Assembly (NCBI GenBank): GCA_019639115.1
Contig: JAHBSM010000006.1
Coordinates: forward strand, 124,001 to 188,000
DNA from: Acidobacteriota bacterium
GTDB lineage: Bacteria; Acidobacteriota; Blastocatellia; Pyrinomonadales; Pyrinomonadaceae
DNA length: 64,000 nt
Direction of reading: 5' to 3'
The stretch's first letter is position 1. Every line of letters starts with the position of its first letter. Position numbers and translations under genes: made by a program. The notes under the pieces were generated by a model. The model did no database searches. It saw only the letters and a list, made by a program, of their open reading frames with translations, and was not told the origin of the DNA. Of the stretch, positions 17,432 to 26,981 are shown piece after piece.

Positions 17432-20074
17432 ATGAAGCACGTAACCAAAATGATGCCGATCTTTTTGATCCTATCGGTGCTGCTTGTATCCGTCCGGCCG
17501 TGCGGGCCGGCGGTGGTGATGCCGCTATTCGACTTGGGAAGCCGACCCGAGGTTCCGTATCGTGATTATGCTGCCGGAAAGCTAGGCATCATCAAGCCGG
17601 AATTCCAGCGGCCGGTCCTGATCGCCGCGTATCGCTATATTGCTTCTAGTGGACTGTCGCGGGACGAACAGAAGGCCATCATCGAGGCATGGAACGCTGA
17701 GTTTCATCGCAAGGATTTTCGAAATGATTCGGTGGATGAAGCCGTCCGGAACTGGATAGCTAAGCGAAAGGCCGTGGTCGATGAAAAAGAACCGCTGCCA
17801 AAGATCTACACCGAACGAGAATATGGCGGCTTCGATTTCTTTCCTAACTGTGCCAAAAATGCCTTCGAGGTCGCCGCCGAAACTCTCAGCGACCGTTTGT
17901 CGGCCCACGGACCATCTGACCCGAATGTTCGGGAGTGGATATCGGGACAAGACAAGGTATTCGAGAACTGCTCAGCCGGCCGTGCTGAGCCAACCGATAC
18001 CGATCCGGGAGCGCCGCAATGGCTCGTGAAGGACCGCGCCTATCAGCAGGCCGCTGCCGATTTCTACGCATTGAACTACGAAGCTGCTAAAGCGAAATTC
18101 CGCGCGATCGCACAGGATAGCGACTCGCCTTGGCAGGAAACGGCTGATTACCTTGTGGCCCGGACATTGATCCGACAGGCCAGCCTTGGCACTTCTGAGA
18201 TGGAGACCCGCCGATTTTACGAAGAGGCAGAACTCCAGTTGACACGCTTCACTTCGCGGAGCGGCAAGTTTCGCGACTCGGTCGCCGGACTCCTCAATCT
18301 GATCAAATATCGTCTTAGGCCGGCCGAACGCGTCGTCGAACTCGGAAGGCAGATCTCGAGTTACGGCGGCAACGACAATTTTCGGCAGGACGTGATCGAC
18401 TACACATGGCTTCTCGATCGATTTGAGGCTGAGGTGCTCAATGCCGTCGAGAAGCGAAAAGCCGAAGAAGAGCGGCTACGAAACGGAACGCCAAAGGGAG
18501 AACCTACACCGGAGGCTTCCCGGTTAGAAGACCCGAATACGATCACTATCAGGCTCTATACGCCCGAACGCACGATCGAGGTCAAGCTGCCCGCCGATGC
18601 CACCGATGACGACGCTATCGCCGCAGTAACACGCGAAGCCGGTAAGCCGCTCACGGACGAACAGAAGCAGAACGTGCGCGACAATCGCCAATACGCGTTT
18701 GCTAGCCGATTTAGCAACGCTCGAAAGCCGGATTATACGGGACGATATTACGGTGACGAGAAAATGGATCCGTCGATGCTCCCCGATCATCTGCGGTCGG
18801 TCGAGATGACCGAGTGGCTATTCGTCTATCGAATGTCCGGGCCGGCAGCTTACAACTTTGCGATGCAACGGTATGCAGATTCTGGTTCGGAACTTTGGCT
18901 GATGACTGCCCTGACAAAGGCCGAGCCGTCGTCTCCGGGACTCACACGCCTGCTCGAAGCAGCAGAAAGGGTCGGACGAAGTTCGCCGGCCTTTCTCACC
19001 GTATCTTATTATCGAGCGAAATTGCTCCTTGATCTGAAAAAGGACGCCGCCGCGCGGGAGGTCGTCGAGGAAGCGATGAATTCGGGCGAACAACTCACGA
19101 TATCCGCCAGGAACGCTTTCCTTGGATTGCGTCTGCGTCAATCGGCCGATCTCGATGCATTTATTCGCAATTCGCTCCGGCGAGCTTACGCCTTCGATTT
19201 TGACGGACAAGAGGGTACTATCGCGGATTTCATCGCCGAACAGAAGACCTACTACGACCCTGAGTACAACAAAGACGGACGCGAGGCTTTCGATCGTGAG
19301 GTCGAGGAAAGATTCAAAGAAGAACTGCTTTGGCAGGACCGTGAGATGCTTGATGCTTCGACGATAGCGATACTCAATCAACATTTCACAACGACGATGC
19401 TGATCGAAGCGGCGGCATCGAAGGAGATGCCCGAGTATCTCGCGGATCAGATCTTGCGGGCGGCTTGGGTCAGGGCCTATCTGCTTAATGATCGTGCGAA
19501 TCTGATCAAACTCGGCCCCGAGTTAGTGAGGATGCGGCCTGATATGGCTCCGTTGATCGAGGCCGCGAACAGTGCAGCGACTCCGGTGCTGCGTGACCGG
19601 GCGCTTCTGTTCGCCGTCCTCAAGAATCCGATCTTGAGCCCTTACATCGAAGAAGGCCTTGAACGCAGCAACAATACGCAGGAAGAGTGGGACATGGACG
19701 ACTGGTGGTGTGCACCCGACGACATGGTCTATGACGAAGCGTCGGGCGAAGCAGTAAAGGCTCCCCTGCCGAACCGGCCTCCTTTCATAACACCCGCCAA
19801 GTCTGCGGCAGCACAAGCTGAACGCAAGAAACTCACAGACATCGGCGATGCTCCCAAATATCTCGCAGAGAAGGTTCTGGCTTGGCAGCGCCTCGCACCG
19901 GCCGACAAACGCCTCCCCGAGGCTCTTTATATCGTCGCTAGGGCCAACGGCTGGACAAAATACGGATGCGGAAATAATGAGGAACTTCGGGCCCGTTTGA
20001 TAGCAATTTTGAAACGAACTTATCCGGCAAGCGAATGGACCAAAAAGCTCATTGCTGAGGAAGCTGAAAACTGA
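17432..20074 (+). CDS. Large secreted protein of unknown function with TPR-like helices
   Basis: 880 residues. The N-terminus has a hydrophobic signal sequence (about residues 8-21), so the protein is probably periplasmic; Cys24 follows but without a good lipobox. I do not recognise a catalytic domain. The region about 185-340 is alpha-helical and repeat-like (AAADFYALNYEAAKAKFRAIA, TADYLVARTLIRQA), suggesting TPR-type solenoids. The segment 345-420 is charged and includes a short beta-like stretch. The C-terminus has an aromatic patch near 765 (DDWWCAPDDMVYD) and ends with KRLPEALYIVARANGW, YGCGNNEELRARL and RTYPASEWTKKL, a pattern I associate with large uncharacterised Acidobacteria proteins. 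It stands alone after the frr terminator and converges on the helicase gene 19 bp away. Confidence 0.75.
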   Translation: MKHVTKMMPIFLILSVLLVSVRPCGPAVVMPLFDLGSRPEVPYRDYAAGKLGIIKPEFQRPVLIAAYRYIASSGLSRDEQKAIIEAWNAEFHRKDFRNDSVDEAVRNWIAKRKAVVDEKEPLPKIYTEREYGGFDFFPNCAKNAFEVAAETLSDRLSAHGPSDPNVREWISGQDKVFENCSAGRAEPTDTDPGAPQWLVKDRAYQQAAADFYALNYEAAKAKFRAIAQDSDSPWQETADYLVARTLIRQASLGTSEMETRRFYEEAELQLTRFTSRSGKFRDSVAGLLNLIKYRLRPAERVVELGRQISSYGGNDNFRQDVIDYTWLLDRFEAEVLNAVEKRKAEEERLRNGTPKGEPTPEASRLEDPNTITIRLYTPERTIEVKLPADATDDDAIAAVTREAGKPLTDEQKQNVRDNRQYAFASRFSNARKPDYTGRYYGDEKMDPSMLPDHLRSVEMTEWLFVYRMSGPAAYNFAMQRYADSGSELWLMTALTKAEPSSPGLTRLLEAAERVGRSSPAFLTVSYYRAKLLLDLKKDAAAREVVEEAMNSGEQLTISARNAFLGLRLRQSADLDAFIRNSLRRAYAFDFDGQEGTIADFIAEQKTYYDPEYNKDGREAFDREVEERFKEELLWQDREMLDASTIAILNQHFTTTMLIEAAASKEMPEYLADQILRAAWVRAYLLNDRANLIKLGPELVRMRPDMAPLIEAANSAATPVLRDRALLFAVLKNPILSPYIEEGLERSNNTQEEWDMDDWWCAPDDMVYDEASGEAVKAPLPNRPPFITPAKSAAAQAERKKLTDIGDAPKYLAEKVLAWQRLAPADKRLPEALYIVARANGWTKYGCGNNEELRARLIAILKRTYPASEWTKKLIAEEAEN

Positions 20075-20093
20075 AAGAGGCCCGTAGCCGGTA

Positions 20094-22502
20094 CTATTCC
20101 GTCCGAAGGCCAGCGAATTTCTCGATCAGCTTCTTCTGGCCATAACCCGGGAAGCTGACGGTCAATTTTGAACTATCGCCGCTTCCCTCGCGTCTGAGAA
20201 CTAGGCCGCGGCCGTATCGGTCGTGGATGACATAGGACCCCGGAACGATACCTTCGGCGGCATGAGAAGGCCGGTCTTCGGGCCCGACGCCCGACCCCGC
20301 GGCCTTAAGTCGGTCAAAAGGCGTCTGATGAGCCTCCGGCGTTCCGCTCGGAGCTGAGCCGCCCTTTTGCCCAATATTCTTGCCCCTATCCTTGAAGAAT
20401 TCGGCGATCGCGTCGGCGCTGTTATAGGTCTTTCCCGTATAGGCTTTCTTGGGCGGCAAAGGCGGCCGCACTATGCTCTCGCGAACGACGCCGGTCCCGC
20501 CCTTTGCATACGAAAGCCATGATGGCCCCGGACTGACGTCCTCGATCATCTCAAGCGGAAGCTCATTGAGGAACTGAGAGGGTTCGGACGCGAACTCTTC
20601 GCCGAAAGTTCTGCGACGCATCGCATGCGAGATATACAGACGTTTTTCGGCACGGGTGATCGCGACGTATGCGAGCCGACGTTCCTCTTCGAGATCCTTC
20701 GGCTCTGACAGTGACCTGGAGTGCGGAAAGACTCCGTCTTCGAGCCCGACTATGAAAACGACCGGAAACTCGAGGCCTTTGGCGGCGTGTATGGTCATCA
20801 AAGTGACCGCCGCGTCGCGGTCATACTTGTCCGTATCAGATGTAAGCGCTGCGTGATCTATGAAATCGCGCAGCCCGTTGCCCTCCTGATGATCGTATTC
20901 GACCGCGGCATTCACGAGTTCTTCCAGATTCTCGATCCGTGATTGAGCCTCATCCGTCCCTTCCGCTCTTAGAGCACCTGCGTAACCGGTCTCTTCGATA
21001 GCCGCAGTGACAAGATCAGAGACCGGATGGTCGCCGGTCGCTGGAGCATTGGCCTTTTCCACAAGCTTCTTGAGAGTTCCGTAGAATGATCGGAGCGCCT
21101 CGCGTGCACGCGGTGTCACATTCGCTCCGCTCGATCCTTCGCCCGTCGCGACTGCTTCGATGGTCCTCCATAGCGGCCCGCCTGCCGCCCTAGCGGCTCG
21201 CTGGAGTTCGTCAAGTGTGGTCTTCCCTATGCCGCGTGCCGGCGTATTGATCACGCGCATTAGAGCGACGTCATCGAAAGGATTCAGCGACAACTTCAGA
21301 TACGCTACGATATCCTTTATCTCCGCACGTTCGTAGAAAGAGAATCCCCCGACTATGTTGTAGTCGATACGATTTCGACGCAAAGCTTCTTCGAATAACC
21401 GCGATTGGGCGTTCGTCCGATAGAGTACCGCGACGCGCGTAGCTCGATCTGAGTATAAGATGTCTGAGATCTTGGACACGACAAAGCGGGCCTCGGACTC
21501 GCCATCCATGGCCTGAAAGTAAAAGATCCGTTCACCGCCGGGATTCTCGGTCCAGAGTTTCTTTTTCTTTTGTTCCCGGTTATTTGAGATTATGGCATCG
21601 GCCGCGTCGAGTATCGTCTGGGTCGAGCGGTAATTCTGCTCAAGCAATATGACCTTAGCGTCCGGAAAATGTTCTTCGAAACTAAGTATGTTGCGTATAT
21701 CGGCCTGCCTGAATCCGTAAATGCTCTGTGCGTCATCCCCGACGACACAGATATTCGAGCTTTTTTCTGTCAGCGAACGGATTAGCGAAAGCTGGAGAGA
21801 ATTCGTGTCCTGATACTCATCGACAAGTATGTAACGGAAACGGTCGTTGTACTTCTCGCGGACCTCAGACGAAACCTTTAGGAGTCTGACCGCCTTTAGC
21901 AAAAGATCGTCAAAGTCCAGCGCGTTCGCGCGTCCGAGTCGTTCGTCGTAGAGCTTGAATATGCGAGCGATCTTTAGCCGCTTGTCGTCGCCGTATTCGA
22001 CCTTCGACGCATAGATCTCATGGTCTTCGCCGCGATTCTTGGACGCGCTGATCGCCGCCCGCACTGCCCTCGGCGCAAGTGACTTTTCGTCAAATCCGAG
22101 GTCTTTGATGCATGCCTTTATCACCTTTTGCGAATCGTCGGTATCGTAGATCGTAAAGCTCCGCGTGTATCCCTCGTCCAGAGCCTCGATATCCTGCCGA
22201 AGTATCCGCACGCACAGGCTGTGAAAGGTCGAGATCAGCGGCGCCGACGGGAGCCTCTCGCCGCGAAGTATCTCTTCCACGCGGGAACGCATCTCGGCCG
22301 CGGCCTTATTCGTGAACGTGACCGCCAGTATGTTGTGCGGCGGAACTCCCTTTTCTGCAATAAGATACGCGATGCGAACCGTGATGACCCGCGTCTTGCC
22401 CGAGCCGGCCCCGGCGAGCACCAACAGCGGGCCCTCTGTCGTTCTGACGGCCTCGGCCTGCCTGTCGTTAAGGGTGTTAAGTATCTTTGATAGATCGTTC
22501 AC
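20094..22502 (-). CDS. pcrA: UvrD/PcrA-type DNA helicase
   Basis: An 802-residue superfamily 1A helicase. Motifs in order: LAGAGSGKTRVIT (Walker A), LAVTFTNKAAAEMR (Ia), ILVDEYQDTNSLQL (II), VGDDAQSIYGFRQAD (III), LEQNYRST (IV), TIHAAKGLEFPVVFIVGLEDG (V) and EERRLAYVAITRAEKRLY (VI). The C-terminus (about 755-802, SYVIHDRYGRGLVL to FPGYGQKKL) is the small PcrA/UvrD tail that contacts RNA polymerase or repair partners. The start is GTG at 22502, overlapping the stop of the small membrane-protein gene (GTGA). PcrA versus UvrD naming is not decidable here. It acts in nucleotide-excision and mismatch repair and in clearing replication conflicts. Confidence 0.94.
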   Translation of the reverse strand: MNDLSKILNTLNDRQAEAVRTTEGPLLVLAGAGSGKTRVITVRIAYLIAEKGVPPHNILAVTFTNKAAAEMRSRVEEILRGERLPSAPLISTFHSLCVRILRQDIEALDEGYTRSFTIYDTDDSQKVIKACIKDLGFDEKSLAPRAVRAAISASKNRGEDHEIYASKVEYGDDKRLKIARIFKLYDERLGRANALDFDDLLLKAVRLLKVSSEVREKYNDRFRYILVDEYQDTNSLQLSLIRSLTEKSSNICVVGDDAQSIYGFRQADIRNILSFEEHFPDAKVILLEQNYRSTQTILDAADAIISNNREQKKKKLWTENPGGERIFYFQAMDGESEARFVVSKISDILYSDRATRVAVLYRTNAQSRLFEEALRRNRIDYNIVGGFSFYERAEIKDIVAYLKLSLNPFDDVALMRVINTPARGIGKTTLDELQRAARAAGGPLWRTIEAVATGEGSSGANVTPRAREALRSFYGTLKKLVEKANAPATGDHPVSDLVTAAIEETGYAGALRAEGTDEAQSRIENLEELVNAAVEYDHQEGNGLRDFIDHAALTSDTDKYDRDAAVTLMTIHAAKGLEFPVVFIVGLEDGVFPHSRSLSEPKDLEEERRLAYVAITRAEKRLYISHAMRRRTFGEEFASEPSQFLNELPLEMIEDVSPGPSWLSYAKGGTGVVRESIVRPPLPPKKAYTGKTYNSADAIAEFFKDRGKNIGQKGGSAPSGTPEAHQTPFDRLKAAGSGVGPEDRPSHAAEGIVPGSYVIHDRYGRGLVLRREGSGDSSKLTVSFPGYGQKKLIEKFAGLRTE

Positions 22503-22699
22503 TTCTGTTCTGGGTCGCCGCTTTCAGGGTCATTTGCGGACTGTGCCGCAGCGTCTCGCTCGGCCATTCGGCGTCGTTTTGCGGCCATCTCGCGGCGATA
22601 AGTGCGAAAGAACGCATATACCGCCACTACGCAGACCACAAGGATCAGCGTCATCATCGCTGCGATGAAGTAGATCTCGGATCGGGCGATTCCGGGCAC
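22499..22699 (-). CDS. Small single-pass membrane protein coupled to the helicase gene
   Basis: 66 residues with one strong transmembrane helix (about residues 9-30) and a basic then acidic, Ala/Glu-rich cytosolic tail (YRREMAAKRRRMAERD). The main support is context: its TGA overlaps the GTG start of the helicase gene in a GTGA junction. The proposed start is GTG at 22699 and has no clear Shine-Dalgarno. Function unknown. It could be a spurious frame, but the clean hydrophobic segment and coupling favour a real gene. Confidence 0.5.
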   Translation of the reverse strand: MPGIARSEIYFIAAMMTLILVVCVVAVYAFFRTYRREMAAKRRRMAERDAAAQSANDPESGDPEQK

Positions 22700-22761
22700 C
22701 AGACCAGTTTAGGTCGCGGAGTCGGTGTATTCAAGTTGGCCGGGCAAAAGCGGAAATTATC

Positions 22762-23199
22762 TCAGCTCGGAGGCGTATCAGGCAGCGGCGCGTCGTCGGT
22801 CCCGACCAGCAGATCGCGAAAGAAAGGTGGCCAAGATCTCACTTTTTTCTCCCAATCGGTCACCACGTGCATAGTCTCACCGGCCGCGATCATCGTCTCA
22901 TCCGAGCGGCGGACCACTTCGTACGCAAATCTGACGCTGCGGCTGCGAAGCTCGTGTACGCGCGTGCGGATCGTGAGCACATCGTCGTAAAATGCCGGAG
23001 ATTTATAGCGGATATAGGATTCGGCCACGACCATCAGAGCATCTGCCTCCTGCTCCATCGAGCGGTACGTGAATCCCTTCGATCGGCAGAATTCGCCTCT
23101 GGCCGTCTCGAACCAAACGAGGTAATTCGAGTGATGGGCGATGCCCATCTGGTCGGTCTCGGCGTAGCGGACGCGAATGTCGGTCTCGTGCCAATCCAT
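22762..23199 (-). CDS. Acyl-CoA thioesterase, YbgC/4HBT hot-dog family
   Basis: A 145-residue single-domain hot-dog thioesterase. The signature RVRYAETDQMGIAHHSNYLVWFETARGEF contains the catalytic Asp of the YbgC/FcbC group. The frame is open upstream to 23292, but family similarity starts at MDWHETDI, hence the start at 23199. It hydrolyses short-chain or aryl acyl-CoA; in proteobacteria relatives neighbour tol-pal genes, which are absent here. A tRNA gene lies 110 bp upstream on the same strand. Confidence 0.88.
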   Translation of the reverse strand: MDWHETDIRVRYAETDQMGIAHHSNYLVWFETARGEFCRSKGFTYRSMEQEADALMVVAESYIRYKSPAFYDDVLTIRTRVHELRSRSVRFAYEVVRRSDETMIAAGETMHVVTDWEKKVRSWPPFFRDLLVGTDDAPLPDTPPS

Positions 23200-23309
23200 A
23201 AAAAGTAAATGGAAAATCGGGCATCGGAGCGGGTCGCAAGCCCGGCGATCGTCCATTTGGGCGACGGCCGGCGAGCCAAACTCGATGATCAATTTTCCAT
23301 TGAGAAAAG

Positions 23310-23383
23310 TGGCTGGGAGACAGGGATTCGAACCCCGATAGGCAGATCCAGAGACTGCAGTCCTACCATTAGACGATCTCCCA
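23310..23383 (-). tRNA. tRNA-Gln (anticodon CUG)
   Basis: Read on the minus strand: a perfect 7-bp acceptor stem TGGGAGA/TCTCCCA, D-arm GTCTAATGGTAGGAC, anticodon loop CTCTGGA with anticodon CTG, T-arm with GTTCGAATC, discriminator G, and an encoded CCA (TGG at 23310-23312 on the plus strand). U1 and the G73 discriminator fit glutamine identity. Only the pair at position 31-39 is mismatched. It decodes CAG. Confidence 0.95.
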
Positions 23384-23469
23384 GCGTCACTAATAATTTA
23401 CGAAGCAGGCCGACGGGTGTCAAGGCGTCCGTTTTGACTTTTGGCCGTCAACTTTCTACTTTCTAGCCT

Positions 23470-23928
23470 ATGTCCGACGAGAAAGAGATCGTCAACAACA
23501 GGCTCGCCTTTCACGAGTACCATATCCTCGATAAGTACGAGGCCGGTGCAGCATTGCTCGGCACCGAGGTCAAAAGCATCATGGCGGGCCGCATTCAGCT
23601 AAAGGAATCCTTCGTCCAGATAAAGGACGGCGAGGTTTGGCTGGTCGGCGCCCACATCTCGCATTATTCGCACGGCAACATCAACAATCACGATGTGATC
23701 AGGCCGCGCAAATTGCTGCTGCATCGCCGCGAGATCGACAAATTGATCCGCGAAACGACGCAAAAAGGCATGACGCTCGTTGTCACCAGGATCTATTGGA
23801 AAAATGGCCGGATCAAGTTCGAGATCGGCGTCGCTCGGGGCAAAAAGCTCTACGACAAACGTGAGACCGAGATGCGCCGCACGGTCGAGAAAGAAACAAG
23901 GGCCGAGTTGAAACAACGGCTGAGATAA
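23470..23928 (+). CDS. smpB: SsrA-binding protein SmpB
   Basis: A 152-residue SmpB. NNRLAFHEYHILDKYEAGAALLGTEVKSI, FVQIKDGEVWLVGAHISHYSHGN and the C-terminal KRETEMRRTVEKETRAELKQRLR are diagnostic. With tmRNA it rescues stalled ribosomes, its tail entering the empty mRNA channel. No tmRNA gene is seen within the window. It is divergent from the tRNA gene. Confidence 0.96.
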   Translation: MSDEKEIVNNRLAFHEYHILDKYEAGAALLGTEVKSIMAGRIQLKESFVQIKDGEVWLVGAHISHYSHGNINNHDVIRPRKLLLHRREIDKLIRETTQKGMTLVVTRIYWKNGRIKFEIGVARGKKLYDKRETEMRRTVEKETRAELKQRLR

Positions 23929-23983
23929 GTTATAGATATTAAAGCGCTTTCTACGCTTATAAATGTCATTTTCAGAGGTGCCG

Positions 23984-25483
23984 ATGAAGCTCCAGGGAAT
24001 CACCGCAAATTTTGCCGAAGCGAATGTCGATTCGCTCGCTGTCGCTGTTTTCAAGAACGAAAAAGCCACTACTGCCGGATTAAAGGAACTCGATAAGCTC
24101 ACCGGCGGCCTAATTGCCGCGATGATGCGGTCCGAAGGATTCAACGGCGAAAAGAACGAGACCGCCCTTATTCGGTTTGTGCCTAAAGGAGCTGTCAAAG
24201 CCGGACGTTTGCTGCTTGTTGGCGTCGGAGACGAGAAGGCCTACAACGGGCCGGGCGTCGCCGCATTCGTCGGTACGGCGACCCGCTTTCTGCGTAAACG
24301 CGATAGCAAGAGCATTGCGGTTCTGCCGCGGCTTTCGGGCTCTGCCGCTTCTGCCGCACAATATGCCGCACAGGGTTTCATCACCAGCCAGTTCGAGCTC
24401 GACAAATACAAGACAAAGGACAAGCTCGCCAAATCAGTTGATTCGCTGACCGTCTGTATCGACGGAGCAAAGCCCGCCGACGTCAAGAACGGTATCGCTC
24501 GCGGCAAGGCGATAGGCGAGTCGATGAACTTCACACGCGATCTGGCGAACGAACCGCCCAATATCCTGACGCCGACGGAGATGGCTCGCCGTGCGCAGGC
24601 GATGGCCAAAGAGACCGGCCTCAAATGCGAAATACTCACCGAAGCTCAGATGGAAAAGCTCGGCATGGGTTCGCTCCTCAGCGTCACCAAAGGCTCCGAG
24701 CAGCCAGCCAAGATGATCGTGCTCCGTTACGAGCCGGCCAAGAGCACCGGAAAGAAAGGCGAACTTCTCGCACTTGTGGGCAAAGGCATCACGTTTGACA
24801 CCGGCGGCATCAGCCTCAAGCCCGGCGAAGGCATGGATGCGATGAAATACGATATGTCCGGCGGTGCGACTGTGATCGGAGCGATGCGCGCCATCGCCTT
24901 GATCAAACCGACCGTGCCTGTGTTAGGTGTCGTCGCAGCGGTCGAGAATATGCCTGACGGCAAGGCTTCACGCCCAAGCGACGTCGTGACCGCGATGAAC
25001 GGCAAGACCATCGAGATACTCAATACCGACGCCGAAGGCCGCCTGATCCTGGCCGACGCCGTTGCATATGCAGAAAAGCAGGGAGCCACTCGCATCGTCG
25101 ATATGGCCACGCTCACCGGAGCGGTCATCATCGCACTCGGCGGCCACAATACAGGCATCATGGGCAACGACCAGGCTCTCGTTGACGAGATCATCGCCTG
25201 CGGCAAAGAGACGGGCGAGGGCTACTGGCAGCTCCCGCTCGGTAAAGAATACAGCGCCGACATACGCTCAGATATAGCGGACATCAAGAACATCGGCCCG
25301 CGAGGCAAAGCCGGCACGATAATGGGCGCGGTCTTCATCGAGGAGTTCGTCGATAAAGCAAAATGGGCCCACCTCGACATTGCGGGCACCGCATGGGCAG
25401 ATGGTGTCAAGCCGCATCAGGCCAAAGGCCCGACCGGCGTCGCCATCCGGACGCTTGTCGAACTCGTCGAACGCTCGCAGTAG
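23984..25483 (+). CDS. pepA: Leucyl aminopeptidase (M17, PepA)
   Basis: A 499-residue M17 aminopeptidase of standard length. The catalytic domain shows VGKGITFDTGGISLKPGEGMD (metal-binding Lys and Asp), YDMSGGATVIGAM and the family signature NTDAEGRLILADA. It removes N-terminal residues with two divalent metal ions and forms hexamers in relatives. I prefer ATG 23984, which has AGAGG five bases upstream; an in-frame ATG at 23963 lacks a ribosome site. A strong terminator follows. Confidence 0.95.
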   Translation: MKLQGITANFAEANVDSLAVAVFKNEKATTAGLKELDKLTGGLIAAMMRSEGFNGEKNETALIRFVPKGAVKAGRLLLVGVGDEKAYNGPGVAAFVGTATRFLRKRDSKSIAVLPRLSGSAASAAQYAAQGFITSQFELDKYKTKDKLAKSVDSLTVCIDGAKPADVKNGIARGKAIGESMNFTRDLANEPPNILTPTEMARRAQAMAKETGLKCEILTEAQMEKLGMGSLLSVTKGSEQPAKMIVLRYEPAKSTGKKGELLALVGKGITFDTGGISLKPGEGMDAMKYDMSGGATVIGAMRAIALIKPTVPVLGVVAAVENMPDGKASRPSDVVTAMNGKTIEILNTDAEGRLILADAVAYAEKQGATRIVDMATLTGAVIIALGGHNTGIMGNDQALVDEIIACGKETGEGYWQLPLGKEYSADIRSDIADIKNIGPRGKAGTIMGAVFIEEFVDKAKWAHLDIAGTAWADGVKPHQAKGPTGVAIRTLVELVERSQ

Positions 25484-25510
25484 CACTCGGCCTTTCAGTC
25501 GTTACTATCA

Positions 25511-25542
25511 CAAAGGCCGGCTCAGCTCCGGCCTTTGTTTTT
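25511..25542 (+). terminator. Intrinsic terminator after pepA
   Basis: CAAAGGCCGG (25511-25520) and CCGGCCTTTG (25528-25537) make a perfect 10-bp stem with a seven-base loop, followed by TTTTT. Confidence 0.9.
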
Positions 25543-25588
25543 GCGGCCCCGAACCGCTAAAATCTTCCCTGTCTCAACCAATCGATCT

Positions 25589-26749
25589 ATGAAGATACAC
25601 GAATATCAAGGCAAAGCCATACTCAGAGAGTTCGGTGTGCCGACTCCTCGCGGCATCGTAGCCGTAACGCCTGACGAAGCCGAAGCAGCTGCACGCGAGC
25701 TCGGTACCGATGTCGTCGTCGTAAAGGCTCAGATACACGCCGGAGGCCGCGGCAAAGGCGGCGGCGTCAAGCTCGCCCGCTCGCCCGAAGAAGCGAAAGA
25801 ACTCGCGTCGCAGATGCTCGGCATGATGCTTGTCACGCATCAGACCGGCCCCGAAGGCCGCGAGGTAAAGACGCTGCTTATCGAAGAGGGACTGCCCATC
25901 GACCGCGAATTCTATCTCGGCATCACGCTCGACCGCGTCACGGGCCGCAATGTCTTTATGGCATCGAGCGCCGGCGGCATGGACATCGAAAAGGTCGCCG
26001 AAGAAACGCCCGAGCTGATCTTGAAAGAAACGATCGATCCTTCGGTCGGGCTGCGTGGATTTCAAGCACGCAAACTTGCCTTCGGCCTCGGCATTCCCGC
26101 CGAACTCGTCAATCAGGCCGCGTCCTTTATGCTCAAGCTCTACGACGCATACGAGAAAACGGACGCTTCGCTCGTCGAGATCAATCCGTTCCTGCTCACC
26201 AAAGACAACCGCCTCATCGCACTCGATGCCAAGCTCAATTTTGACGACAACGCGATGTTCCGGCACAAGGATTACGCCGAGCTCCGCGACCTCAACGAAG
26301 AAGAGCCGCTCGAGATCGAAGCGTCGAAATACGACCTCAACTACATCAAGCTCGACGGCAACATCGGCTGCATGGTCAACGGCGCAGGCCTGGCGATGGC
26401 GACGATGGACATCATCAAGCTCGCGGGCGGCGAACCGGCGAACTTCCTTGACGTCGGCGGCGGCGCCTCGCAGGAACGCGTCGAACAGGCGTTCAAGATC
26501 CTGCTCGCCGACCCGAACGTCAAGGCTGTGCTGATAAACATCTTCGGCGGCATCGTCCGCTGCGATATGGTCGCTTCCGGAGTCGTCGCCGCGGCAAAGA
26601 ACCTCGGCGTCTCAGTGCCCATAGTCGCGCGGCTCGAAGGCACAAACGTCGAAGCCGGCCGCGAGATTCTCGCCGGCTCTGGCATCGGCATCATCCCGGC
26701 CACAACTATGAACGACGCCGCCGCCAAAGTCGTCGCCGCCGCAGCGTAA
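25589..26749 (+). CDS. sucC: Succinate-CoA ligase (ADP-forming) subunit beta
   Basis: A 386-residue SucC, the usual size. The start [22 protein letters not shown] is the family N-terminus, so I reject the upstream in-frame start at 25535. The ATP-grasp domain shows [21 protein letters not shown], and the C-terminal ligase domain shows NPLASAL-equivalent segments such as [14 protein letters not shown] and [13 protein letters not shown]. It forms the TCA-cycle enzyme with SucD and makes ATP from succinyl-CoA. sucD normally follows directly but is absent; a terminator and then a restriction-modification gene follow instead. Confidence 0.95.
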   Translation: MKIHEYQGKAILREFGVPTPRGIVAVTPDEAEAAARELGTDVVVVKAQIHAGGRGKGGGVKLARSPEEAKELASQMLGMMLVTHQTGPEGREVKTLLIEEGLPIDREFYLGITLDRVTGRNVFMASSAGGMDIEKVAEETPELILKETIDPSVGLRGFQARKLAFGLGIPAELVNQAASFMLKLYDAYEKTDASLVEINPFLLTKDNRLIALDAKLNFDDNAMFRHKDYAELRDLNEEEPLEIEASKYDLNYIKLDGNIGCMVNGAGLAMATMDIIKLAGGEPANFLDVGGGASQERVEQAFKILLADPNVKAVLINIFGGIVRCDMVASGVVAAAKNLGVSVPIVARLEGTNVEAGREILAGSGIGIIPATTMNDAAAKVVAAAA

Positions 26750-26791
26750 AACGCCAATTGAGACGCACGACGCGACACACTTCGACACGCC

Positions 26792-26816
26792 AAAAGCCGC
26801 CTAGGGGCGGCTTTTT
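26792..26816 (+). terminator. Intrinsic terminator after sucC
   Basis: AAAAGCCGCC (26792-26801) pairs with GGCGGCTTTT (26806-26815), four-base loop, with the T-run formed by the right arm. It separates sucC from the accessory region. Confidence 0.88.
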
Positions 26817-26839
26817 ACTTTGTTTGGAATGATCTGCCG

Positions 26840-26868
26840 TTCATTCGGCTGTAATTTCGGTGTATAAT
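26840..26868 (+). promoter_or_regulatory. Probable promoter for the restriction-modification gene
   Basis: A perfect -10 TATAAT (26863-26868) has TTCATT 17 bases upstream (26840-26845). A second TATAAT occurs at 26889-26894 with no good -35. Both precede the type ISP start by about 90-115 bases in an AT-richer gap. Confidence 0.45.
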
Positions 26869-26981
26869 TTTCGGTCTCTGTTCCGCTTTATAATCTGATC
26901 GAAGTTATTACCCTAGGACACTTTCGCCGGGCGAGGCTTCGATTCGGTCGTTTGCGGGTGCCTTGGCAGCAATTCCAAATA

